Assembly: GCA_965207805.1 (NCBI GenBank)
Contig: OZ242312.1
Location: forward strand, 2,108,001-2,172,000
Direction of reading: 5' to 3'
From: Palauibacter sp965207805
GTDB taxonomy: Bacteria > Gemmatimonadota > Gemmatimonadetes > Palauibacterales > Palauibacteraceae
Length of the DNA stretch: 64,000 nucleotides
How positions within the stretch are numbered: the stretch's first letter is position 1; each line of letters starts with the position of its first letter. Shown here one piece after another: positions 17,852 through 25,075 of this stretch. A program made the translations under genes and the position numbers. The notes under the pieces were generated by a model. The model was given only the letters and a program-made list of their open reading frames with translations, was not told where the DNA came from and did no database searches.

Positions 17852-19885
17852 ATGAAGCCGTGGACCCTGGTCCTCATCGGGGCGGCGCTGACGGTGGCAG
17901 CCGTGCGCGCGCTCCTCGCGCCGTTTCCGCCCATCGGCGGCAATCCGTTTCTGGACCTGATCGCCCACAACGATCCGGGCATCCATGCGGCGATCCGCGC
18001 ATGGTATTACCTCGCGCCCGCCGCGGCAGTCATCCTGGCCGGCAGCGTGATGCGCTCGGTCTCGCGGGTCTGGCTGGAGCCGCTCGCCATGCGCCGGAAC
18101 CGGGGCAGGCTGCCCGCCTGGCCCAACTCGCCCAGGGACGACGCGCCGTCACTCGTCGTCGGCGAACTGCACCACCCCACCGTTGCCCGGGAGAGCGACA
18201 ACCCCTCCTGGCTCGTCGTCCCCGAGAAGGGGCTCTACACGGGCGTCCTCGTCGTCGGGGCCGTCGGCACCGGCAAGACCACGGCCTGCATGTACCCGTT
18301 CGCGCGGCAGCTGCTCCACTGGCGGGCCGACGACGCCGACCGACGCGCGGGCGCGCTCGTGCTGGAGGTGAAGGGGGATTTCTGCCATCAGGTCCGGAGC
18401 ATCCTGAGCGAGGCCGGGCGGGAGGACGACTACCTCGAAATCGGGCTCGGGGGGGCTTGGCAGTGGAACCCGCTCGACGATCCGCTGCTCGACTCCTACT
18501 CGATGGCGTACAGCGTCGCATCGCTCATCAACCAGCTCTTCGGCAAGTCCCGCGAACCGTTCTGGCAGCAGGCGTACACGAACCTCGTTCGCTGGATCGT
18601 TGAACTCCACCGGCTCCTGCCCGGCGGCTGGGTCACGCTTCGCGACATCTACCGCTGCACGGTCGACGCGAAGCTCTTCTCGAACAAGATCGGGGAGGCG
18701 AAGGCGGAGGCCCTTCGGCGGTGCCCCATGCGGGTTGTCACCGCCGCGAAGGTTCTCACCAAGCACAAGAAGACGCTCGGTGCTTGGGATTGGGACATGG
18801 CGGCCGGCAGCGACACGGTGGCGTGTTCCCTCGATCCGGAACGCGCGGCGCTTCTCGCGGAGCTGAAGGTCGAGTACGCCACGGAGCCGGTGGGAAGCGG
18901 GGTGGGACGCGAGTACGCCGAGCAGGTGGAAGCCGTCGAGCGGTGGTATCGCAATGACTGGATGAAGCTCGACGCGAAGCTCCGCACCTCGATCGTCGAA
19001 GGCATCTCTGTGTTCCTCTCGCTCTTCGACCAGCCGGACGTGGCGGCCGTGTTCTGTCCGCCGCCGCCTGACGATCCCCCAGACGCACGGACGGACGGCG
19101 ACGAAGGAGAGGAGGTCCCGGACGTCCCGACCATGCCGGGCCTCCGGCGCAGGCTGCCGCCGCTCGCCGAGTTGATCGAGGGCGGCAAGGTGCTGGCGCT
19201 CAACATGCCCGCCGGCGCGAACCCGGCGCTGGCCCGCGCCATCGGCGTGTTCCTCAAGAACGCCTGGATGCAGGCGCTGCTCAGGCGTCCCGCAGAAGCC
19301 GCGCTCCGCCCCGGCCGCTACATGCGGCCCGCCGTGTTCATCTGCGATGAGTACCAGGCTTTCGCGACCGTCGGACAGGACGACCCGTCGGGCGACGAGA
19401 AGGCGTTTGCCCTAACGCGCCAATGCCGGTGCATCCCCATCGTCGCCACGCAGTCGATCTCGTCGCTCCGCTCCGTGCTCCCCTCGGGCGAGGCGTGGCG
19501 CACGCTCGTCCAGACGCTCCGCACCCGGATCTTCCTGTCGCTGTCCGACGACGCCTCGGCCAAGATCGCGTCCGACATGTGCGGCGATGTCAAGAAGACG
19601 CAGGCGTCCTACACGTTCACCGAGACCTCGAACAAGCCCGAGTTCTCGCTCCTGTCCGGCCGGGCCGGTGGCGGCGACGGCCAGCTCGGCGCGAGCAAGT
19701 CGTTCCGGCAACAGAGGGAGCCGGTGTTCACCCCCCGCCAGTTCGGCCTGCTCGCCAACTACCAGGCGATCTGTCTCCCGTACGACGGGGTGAAGTCCCT
19801 CCCGGCCCGGCGCGTCTACCTCAAGCCCCACTACCTGCCCAGGACCCAGGGCTACTGGCGGCAGCGCGAGGAGGGGCGGATATGA
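17852..19885 (+). CDS. traG: TraG/VirD4 type IV coupling protein
   Basis: A 677-residue coupling ATPase. Two N-terminal membrane segments (TLVLIGAALTVAAVRALL and YYLAPAAAVILAGSVM) are followed by Walker A (GAVGTGKTT, about residue 136), Walker B (AVFICDEYQAF, about 495) and the motif PIVATQSISSLRS (about 530). VirD4/TraG proteins bring the relaxase-DNA complex to the VirB channel and pump the strand. The presence of a coupling protein says the system is meant to move DNA or protein-DNA substrates. An acidic insert (PDARTDGDEGEEVPDV) near residue 415 is unusual. Confidence 0.93.
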   Translation: MKPWTLVLIGAALTVAAVRALLAPFPPIGGNPFLDLIAHNDPGIHAAIRAWYYLAPAAAVILAGSVMRSVSRVWLEPLAMRRNRGRLPAWPNSPRDDAPSLVVGELHHPTVARESDNPSWLVVPEKGLYTGVLVVGAVGTGKTTACMYPFARQLLHWRADDADRRAGALVLEVKGDFCHQVRSILSEAGREDDYLEIGLGGAWQWNPLDDPLLDSYSMAYSVASLINQLFGKSREPFWQQAYTNLVRWIVELHRLLPGGWVTLRDIYRCTVDAKLFSNKIGEAKAEALRRCPMRVVTAAKVLTKHKKTLGAWDWDMAAGSDTVACSLDPERAALLAELKVEYATEPVGSGVGREYAEQVEAVERWYRNDWMKLDAKLRTSIVEGISVFLSLFDQPDVAAVFCPPPPDDPPDARTDGDEGEEVPDVPTMPGLRRRLPPLAELIEGGKVLALNMPAGANPALARAIGVFLKNAWMQALLRRPAEAALRPGRYMRPAVFICDEYQAFATVGQDDPSGDEKAFALTRQCRCIPIVATQSISSLRSVLPSGEAWRTLVQTLRTRIFLSLSDDASAKIASDMCGDVKKTQASYTFTETSNKPEFSLLSGRAGGGDGQLGASKSFRQQREPVFTPRQFGLLANYQAICLPYDGVKSLPARRVYLKPHYLPRTQGYWRQREEGRI

Positions 19886-20862
19886 AGCGCGCCAGCGGCG
19901 TGGACCATCTCGCCCCGTTCCTGCCGGGTTTGGAATCCCTGCTTGGGGACCCGGAGGTCTCCGAGATCATGATCAACGGACCCGGCAACGTCTGGGTCGA
20001 GCGGGCCGGTAGGCTGGAGCCCCACGAGGCGCCCGGACTCACCGCCGCGTGGCTCCACCGCGCGGCCATCCACATCGCCCGGCCGCTCGGACTCGATCCC
20101 GCGGCCCGGCCCATCCTGGACGCTCGGCTGGAGGACGGATCGCGGGTCGCGATCTGCACGCCGCCCGCCGCGCCCGAGGTCGCGATCACCATCCGCCGGT
20201 TCGGGGGCCGGGCGTTCACGGCCGAGGATCTCGTCCGCATGGGCTCGCTGCCGGAGCAAGCCCTCGAAGCCGCCCGCCGGACCCTGCTCGCCCGCCGCAA
20301 CGTGCTCGTCTCGGGCGGCACGGGGTCCGGGAAGACGACGCTCCTGAACGCGCTGATCGAACTGCTGCCCGAAGACGAGCGGATCGTCGCCATCGAGGAC
20401 ACCCTCGAACTCCGGATCGACCGCGCCAACTGCCTCCGGTTCGAGGCGGGAGCCACGCTTTCGGAGACGCCGGTCGAGATCCGCGATTTGGTGCGCCACG
20501 CACTCCGCCACCGGCCCGACCGCATCGTCGTCGGCGAGGTCCGGGGCGGCGAGGCCGCCGACCTGCTCCAGGCCCTCAACACCGGCCACGGCGGATCGCT
20601 CACCACCATCCACGCCAACAACGCCCGCTCCGCGCTCTCGCGTCTCGCGAGCTGCGCGATGCAGGCGGGAGATGCGCTGCCCTGGGAGGTCACCTGCCGG
20701 GGCGTCGTGGACGGAATCGCGCTCGTGCTGCACGTGACCCGCCGAGACGGACGCCGATTCGTCGAAGAGGCGCTCGAAGTGCGCGGCTACGACGCGGCCA
20801 CCGGCCGCTGGATCACGGAACGGACATGGACCACCCAACCACCGAAGGAGGTGAACGCATGA
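19882..20862 (+). CDS. trbB: TrbB/VirB11 traffic ATPase
   Basis: A 326-residue hexameric secretion ATPase. The N-terminal domain has VSEIMINGPGNVWVERAGRL, typical of the family. Walker A (SGGTGSGKTTLLNAL) is at about residue 144, followed by the Asp box (VAIEDTLEL), a Walker B-like RIVVGEVRGGEA and the His box (TGHGGSLTTIHANN). VirB11 switches VirB4 between pilus growth and transfer. Placement after traG, with a 4-nt overlap, differs from RP4, where trbB leads the operon. Confidence 0.95.
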   Translation: MKRASGVDHLAPFLPGLESLLGDPEVSEIMINGPGNVWVERAGRLEPHEAPGLTAAWLHRAAIHIARPLGLDPAARPILDARLEDGSRVAICTPPAAPEVAITIRRFGGRAFTAEDLVRMGSLPEQALEAARRTLLARRNVLVSGGTGSGKTTLLNALIELLPEDERIVAIEDTLELRIDRANCLRFEAGATLSETPVEIRDLVRHALRHRPDRIVVGEVRGGEAADLLQALNTGHGGSLTTIHANNARSALSRLASCAMQAGDALPWEVTCRGVVDGIALVLHVTRRDGRRFVEEALEVRGYDAATGRWITERTWTTQPPKEVNA

Positions 20863-21065
20863 GGAGCATCGACCGGACCATCCTGGTCAAGACGTTCGAG
20901 GACTTCGACCGGGAGCTCGCGCGCGACAGCGGCGACACGCTCGAAGTCAAGGCCTATATGGCCGAGGAGTACGGCCTCTTCCCCGAGGACGTAGGCGACG
21001 AGGACGAGATCATGGCCGCCTGGGACGATCCGCACGGCGCCGACGACGAGGAGGTGGACGCATGA
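20859..21065 (+). CDS. Small acidic protein of unknown function
   Basis: 68 residues, very acidic in the second half (EEYGLFPEDVGDEDEIMAAW and DDPHGADDEEVDA). The head (TILVKTFEDFDRELARDSGD) may form a helix-strand unit. It overlaps trbB on one side and ardC on the other by four bases each, so it is surely translated as part of the operon. Small acidic proteins beside ardC often act as DNA mimics or chaperones; nothing here proves this. No family recognised. Confidence 0.6.
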   Translation: MRSIDRTILVKTFEDFDRELARDSGDTLEVKAYMAEEYGLFPEDVGDEDEIMAAWDDPHGADDEEVDA

Positions 21066-22096
21066 ACCACGACGAATACCACCGCAAGTTCGCCGACGCG
21101 ATCATCGAGCAGATCCGGCAGGGCACCGCGCCCTGGCAGAAGCCGTGGGCGCCGGGCGAGCGCGTGATGCCCATGAACGTGGACACGGACCGCTCCTACC
21201 GGGGCGGGAACAGCCTGCACCTCGCCTCCGTCCAGCAGGAGATGGGCTACGGCGATGTGCGCTGGGGCACCTACCGTCAGATCCAAACCCAAGGCGGGCA
21301 GGTCAGGAAGGGCGAGCGCGGCACCCGCATCCTGTCGTTCCAGGACAAGAAGAGGATCGCCGTCACGGACGAGCGCGGTAAGCCCAGGCGGGACGCCGAG
21401 GGCAAGAAGCTCTACCGCTACGAGAAGCTCAAGGCGCCGTTCGTGCGCCAGTACACGGTGTTCAACGCAGAGCAGGCCGACGGGCTGCCCGAGCGCTCGA
21501 ACCCGACGCCCGAGCCGCTCTGGAAGGTCCATCAGGAGGCCGAGCGGGTCATGGAGGACGTCGGCGTGCCGGTCCGCCACGTCCAGGGCGACCGCGCCTA
21601 CTACCACATGAAGCGCGACGAGATCGTACTGCCCGAGCGCGGCCAGTTCCCGTCGGCGAACCACTACTACCAGACCGCGCTTCACGAGCTGGGCCACAGC
21701 ACCGGCCACGAGAGCCGGATGAAGCGCGACACCCTCATCGAGGGGATCAACAACGGGTTCGGCTCGCCCGAGTACGCCCGAGAGGAACTCAGGGCCGAGA
21801 TCAGCGCCATGATGACCGGCGAGCGCGTGGGCGTCGGGCACGACCCGGCGCGGGGCGCCGCCTATGTCGAGGGCTGGATCCAAGCGCTTGAGGAGGACCC
21901 GCGCGAGATCCGGCGCGCGGCCGCGGACGCGCAGAAGATCTCCGACTTCGTGCTCGGCCGGCACCGCGAGCGCGTGGCGGCGCGCGATCCCGTCGCCGTG
22001 GCGGCGGTCCGCACGCCCGCGCAGGGACCGCAGAGGATCGTCGTTCACGTGCCGCAGATCCCCACCCCGGCGCGCGGCGCCGGGCCGAGCCGCTGA
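21062..22096 (+). CDS. ardC: ArdC-like antirestriction protein (ssDNA-binding domain plus zincin)
   Basis: A 344-residue two-domain protein. Residues 1-135 form the ArdC N-terminal ssDNA-binding domain: FADAIIEQIRQGTAPWQKPW, then YRGGNSLHLASVQQEMGYGD and GQVRKGERGTRILSF. Residues 150-290 form an MPTase-type zincin with HELGHSTGH at about 207 and a downstream glutamate in EYAREELRAEISAMM. ArdC proteins protect incoming single-stranded DNA from recipient restriction early in conjugation. The location, in the transfer operon next to the DNA-processing genes, agrees with early expression after entry. The tail (QGPQRIVVHVPQIPTP) is variable. Confidence 0.92.
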   Translation: MNHDEYHRKFADAIIEQIRQGTAPWQKPWAPGERVMPMNVDTDRSYRGGNSLHLASVQQEMGYGDVRWGTYRQIQTQGGQVRKGERGTRILSFQDKKRIAVTDERGKPRRDAEGKKLYRYEKLKAPFVRQYTVFNAEQADGLPERSNPTPEPLWKVHQEAERVMEDVGVPVRHVQGDRAYYHMKRDEIVLPERGQFPSANHYYQTALHELGHSTGHESRMKRDTLIEGINNGFGSPEYAREELRAEISAMMTGERVGVGHDPARGAAYVEGWIQALEEDPREIRRAAADAQKISDFVLGRHRERVAARDPVAVAAVRTPAQGPQRIVVHVPQIPTPARGAGPSR

Positions 22097-22103
22097 ACGA
22101 CCG

Positions 22104-23006
22104 ATGAGAGGGAGGGAGATGTTCGGCCGCACGGTCGAACCGGATCCGCGCCCGGCCGCGCCACCCAGCCGCAATCGCTCTCCGATGCGGAAAGGCCACC
22201 GCCGAGAATACGCCGCGGACCGCGAGCGCGGGTCCATCCCCTTCCCCGAACGCTGTGCCGGGGCGCTGACCGACATCGGCGTCTTCGGCGCGGTCTCCTA
22301 CCGCGACCTCGCCGAGATCCGCTTCGGCGGACATCCCTACGCCACTCGCCGGGCCGTCGACGCGTGGATCCGGGACGGGCTCGTCACCGAGGGCACGGCC
22401 CCCGGGCCGAACGGCAATCCGTTCAAGATCGTCACCCTCACGCCCGCCGGCTTGGCCGAAGCGCGCGAACTCGCCGCCAAGCGGGGGATCGACCGGGGGC
22501 AGCGGATCGACATCCCCCGAATCCGCGACGCCCAAGCCAGCCACGACACCGCCGTCTACCGCGCATGCGCCGAGGAACGGGAGCGCCTCCGCCGACGCGG
22601 GGCCAAGGTGCGCCGCGTCCGCCTCGACGCCGAACTCAAGAGCGCCATCGCGCGAGCGAGCGAGTCGGCGCGGAGGAGGAACGGCGACCGCGCGGCCGAC
22701 CGCGAGCGCCGGCGCGAGGCCGAGGAACTCGGGCTTCCCCTCGACGGGGCGGACCGGGTGCTCTATCCCGACGCGCAGATCGAGTACGAGGACGCCGAGG
22801 GGAGAACCGGGCGCGTCAACATCGAGGTCGCATCCGGGGACTACCGCGAACCGGCGCTGCGCGCCAAGGCGGCCGCCGGGTTCGCCATGCACGCCAACGG
22901 ACCGGCCGCCGCGGGCATGCTCCGCAAGCTCGGCCTGGGGTCTGGGGAGGGCGGATCCTGGCTCAAGGGTCCCGCCGACCGCGATCCCGCGTCCGTCGAA
23001 CTCTGA
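22104..23006 (+). CDS. Replication-relaxation-like winged-helix protein
   Basis: A 300-residue protein; an ATG at 22119 behind GGAGGGAG is an equally good start. After a disordered basic head comes a winged helix (GVFGAVSYRDLAEIRFGGHP, then AVDAWIRDGLVTEGTA). A long charged helix (RASESARRRNGDRAADRERR) leads to LYPDAQIEYEDAEGRTGRVN and IEVASGDYREPALRAKAAAG. The order wHTH, PDAxxxY, then IEV resembles the replication-relaxation family (PF13814), which has a PD-(D/E)xK-like core and is linked to DNA transfer in Actinobacteria. It is the best candidate DNA-processing protein in the element. Assignment is by motif pattern only. Confidence 0.5.
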   Translation: MRGREMFGRTVEPDPRPAAPPSRNRSPMRKGHRREYAADRERGSIPFPERCAGALTDIGVFGAVSYRDLAEIRFGGHPYATRRAVDAWIRDGLVTEGTAPGPNGNPFKIVTLTPAGLAEARELAAKRGIDRGQRIDIPRIRDAQASHDTAVYRACAEERERLRRRGAKVRRVRLDAELKSAIARASESARRRNGDRAADRERRREAEELGLPLDGADRVLYPDAQIEYEDAEGRTGRVNIEVASGDYREPALRAKAAAGFAMHANGPAAAGMLRKLGLGSGEGGSWLKGPADRDPASVEL

Positions 23007-23025
23007 CCACAAGGGAGCAACCGAC

Positions 23026-23340
23026 ATGCAGCCCTGGAAGATCAGTGCCGGACTCACCGCTGCGCTCGCCGGATCGGCGTTTCTGCTCGGTGGGTCACGC
23101 CTCGACTACCTCGCGCCCCTGTGGCCGCTCATCCTCGCCCGGCACGGCGTCGCGGCGGGACTGCACGCGGCGTTCGCCGTCATGACCGTCGCGGCCGGTA
23201 TCTACGGCGTCGGCCGAGCGACGGGACTCGCCGACCTGGGCAGCCGCGTCGATCTCGCCGAACGGTCCGTACGGCGAGGAGAAGGGGATAGGGACCTCGC
23301 CGACGCGCTCCGCAGGGACGCCGAAGGAGACTGGGAATGA
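23026..23340 (+). CDS. Small membrane protein of unknown function
   Basis: 104 residues with two membrane helices (ISAGLTAALAGSAFLLGG and GLHAAFAVMTVAAGIYGVG) separated by a short loop, and a charged cytoplasmic tail (VRRGEGDRDLADALRRDAEG). A ribosome binding site AGGGAG lies at 23012-23017. The stop overlaps the next gene (ATGA at 23337-23340). Possible roles include entry exclusion or an integral membrane accessory of the transfer channel, but there is no specific evidence. Confidence 0.6.
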   Translation: MQPWKISAGLTAALAGSAFLLGGSRLDYLAPLWPLILARHGVAAGLHAAFAVMTVAAGIYGVGRATGLADLGSRVDLAERSVRRGEGDRDLADALRRDAEGDWE

Positions 23341-23729
23341 AACGCAGGAACGACCGGTCGACCGTGGAGGGCCTGCCCGCCGACTGGCGCAAACGCGCCA
23401 AGTCGCTCCGCAGGTACGGGAGCGAGCCGCCCGCCCTCGCACTCGAACTCTGCGCGGGCGAACTGGAAGAGGCAATCGTCAACAGGGACGAGACCACCTA
23501 CTCGCTGGTCGAGGCCGCACGCGAAAGCGGTTACTCGCGGGAACATCTCGGCCGGCTGGTGCGCGACGGGAAGATCCCCAACGCCGGGAGGCCCAACGCG
23601 CCCAGGATCGCGCACGGGCACCTGCCCAGGAAGGCTCCGGCCGAGCCGCAACTGGCGGAGAGTCCCCGTCCTCGCCAACTTTCGGGCGCGCAGATCGTGC
23701 ACTCCATCATCCGGAAGGGAATCGAATGA
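23337..23729 (+). CDS. Excisionase-like helix-turn-helix protein
   Basis: A 130-residue basic protein. The centre (YSLVEAARESGYSREHLGRL, then VRDGKIPNAGRPNAPRIAHG) is a MerR/Xis-type HTH: an AA-x-x-x-Y turn, then LxxLVRxGKIPNxGR, as in excisionase and AlpA-like proteins. A basic, proline-rich tail follows. The gene overlaps the integrase ATG by four bases, which is the usual place of a recombination directionality factor. It probably binds near the attachment site and biases the integrase towards excision. Confidence 0.72.
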   Translation: MKRRNDRSTVEGLPADWRKRAKSLRRYGSEPPALALELCAGELEEAIVNRDETTYSLVEAARESGYSREHLGRLVRDGKIPNAGRPNAPRIAHGHLPRKAPAEPQLAESPRPRQLSGAQIVHSIIRKGIE

Positions 23730-24898
23730 TGGTACGCACGAAACGTGACCGGCGCTCCTACAGCGCCGGCGAGTGGGGCCGGAACCGGGTCCGGGTCTTT
23801 CCCGATCCGAGGACCGGCATCATGCAGGTGCAGTGGCGCGAGGACGGGCGCAGGCTCACCCGGTCTCTCAAGCACCGCGACTGGAGCCGGGCCAAGAGGC
23901 AGGCGGACAAGATCGCCGCCGGACTCGCCGAGCCCGCGACGACGGACGCGGCGGCTGCCGAGCCCGAGCCGCTCACCTTGGGTACGCTTTTTGACATCTA
24001 CGGTGAAGAGGTCACCCCCACCAAGACCCGGCGGTCGCAAAGGCACGACCAGGCCATGATGAAGAGGTTCCTACGGTTTTTCGGGAAGCACCGGAAGGCC
24101 GAGACCCTTTCGCAGCGCGACTGGGACCGCTTCATCCGCGCACGGCGCGCGGGCAAGGCGGGTGGTAGCCGGAAGCCCGTGTCCGAACGTACGATCGAGT
24201 ACGACTTGAGGATGCTGCTCGCAGTGCTCAACTGGGCTGCCAAGTCGAGGGACGAGGAGGGAAGGCTCCTCCTCGCGTCCAACCCGCTCCGAGGGCTCAA
24301 GCTGCCCAAGGAGAAAAACCCGCGACGGGTAGTGCTCACCCAAGCGGAGTATGAAGCGTTGCTCGCGGTGTCCACCCGGGTGAACTGGCGGTTCCGCGTG
24401 GCCTTGGTGCTCGCCCACGAAACCGGGCACCGGATCGGGGCCATCCGGCAGCTTCGCTGGTCGGACATCGACCTCGACGACCGGACCATCCGATGGCGGG
24501 GAGAGCACGAGAAGACCGGCTACGAGCACCGGACACCGGTCACCGCCCGGGCGCTCGCCGCCTGCGAGGAAGCGCGAAGGCACAACCCCGGGATCGGGGA
24601 CGCGCCGCTGCTGACGGCGCCGAAGGACCCGTTCGCGTGCATGAGCCGCTCGCTTGCGCGCGTCTGGTGGAAGCGGGCTGAGAGGTTCGCCGGGCTGGAA
24701 CCCAAGCGCGGCCGCGGCTGGCACTCGCTGAGGCGGAAGTTCGCCTCCGACCTGATGGACCTGCCGCTGAAGATCCTCTGCGACCTCGGCGGCTGGAAGA
24801 CGGCCGAAACCGTTCTCCAGTGTTATCAGCGCCCCGACGAGGGCCGGCTCAGGAAGGCCATCGAGGAGTACCGGGGGGTTGGCTCGGCGTCCAATTGA
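23726..24898 (+). CDS. Tyrosine recombinase (integrase)
   Basis: A 390-residue integrase; a second in-frame ATG lies at 23729. Features in order: a basic AP2-like arm domain (RVRVFPDPRTGIMQVQWRED), a core-binding domain (TLGTLFDIYGEEVTPTKTRR), and the catalytic domain with ETGHRIGAIRQLRW (catalytic Arg, about residue 235), a Lys region (HEKTGYEHRTPV), WHSLRRKFASDL (His-x-x-Arg, about 332), LGGWKTAE (Trp in place of the usual second His) and the nucleophile Tyr in VLQCYQRP (about 367). The stop is 46 bases from the 3' end of tRNA-Pro, on the element side, as expected for tRNA-site integration. Confidence 0.95.
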   Translation: MMVRTKRDRRSYSAGEWGRNRVRVFPDPRTGIMQVQWREDGRRLTRSLKHRDWSRAKRQADKIAAGLAEPATTDAAAAEPEPLTLGTLFDIYGEEVTPTKTRRSQRHDQAMMKRFLRFFGKHRKAETLSQRDWDRFIRARRAGKAGGSRKPVSERTIEYDLRMLLAVLNWAAKSRDEEGRLLLASNPLRGLKLPKEKNPRRVVLTQAEYEALLAVSTRVNWRFRVALVLAHETGHRIGAIRQLRWSDIDLDDRTIRWRGEHEKTGYEHRTPVTARALAACEEARRHNPGIGDAPLLTAPKDPFACMSRSLARVWWKRAERFAGLEPKRGRGWHSLRRKFASDLMDLPLKILCDLGGWKTAETVLQCYQRPDEGRLRKAIEEYRGVGSASN

Positions 24899-24917
24899 CA
24901 TACACAATTGACAAACA
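24892..24917. repeat. Tandem 13-bp direct repeat at the integrase-tRNA junction
   Basis: Two adjacent units, CAATTGACATACA (24892-24904) and CAATTGACAAACA (24905-24917), differ at one base. They overlap the integrase stop codon and end 27 bp before the tRNA-Pro 3' end. Their AT-rich content stands out from the flanking GC-rich DNA. They are likely arm-type sites for the integrase or the excisionase. Confidence 0.7.
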
Positions 24918-24970
24918 TCGAACCCTCAAATCACGTAAGTTCAATCGGGGCGGCCGGATTCGAACCGGCG
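24918..24970. other. Presumed chromosomal attachment site at the tRNA-Pro 3' end
   Basis: The integrase gene ends beside the 3' half of tRNA-Pro. Integrases of this type recombine within the tRNA 3' end, so the core is expected to be the T-loop and acceptor segment around 24945-24970. The matching copy at the far end of the element was not found between 1 and 24900, so the left end must lie upstream of the window. Site boundaries are inferred. Confidence 0.5.
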
Positions 24971-25018
24971 ACCTCCTGCTCCCAAAGCAGGTGCGCTACC
25001 GGACTGCGCCACGCCCCG
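24945..25018 (-). tRNA. tRNA-Pro (anticodon UGG)
   Basis: 74 nt on the minus strand. The acceptor stem CGGGGCG pairs with CGCCCCG and the discriminator is A at 24945. The anticodon stem CCTGC/GCAGG encloses the loop TTTGGGA, giving anticodon TGG. The T arm GCCGG TTCGAAT CCGGC is standard. No CCA is encoded (TTG follows). The gene serves as the integration target of the adjacent element and remains intact. Confidence 0.95.
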
Positions 25019-25075
25019 AAGTCCCGAAAGATGGACCGCCCGCGAGGTCGAAGCCACCCCGGCGCCGGAGAGGAC

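Noticed and set aside
24908..25075. Upstream extension of the transporter gene through the tRNA-Pro locus
   Set aside because: The open frame runs through the tRNA gene on the opposite strand. A start inside or before a tRNA is unlikely, so GTG 25076 is preferred.
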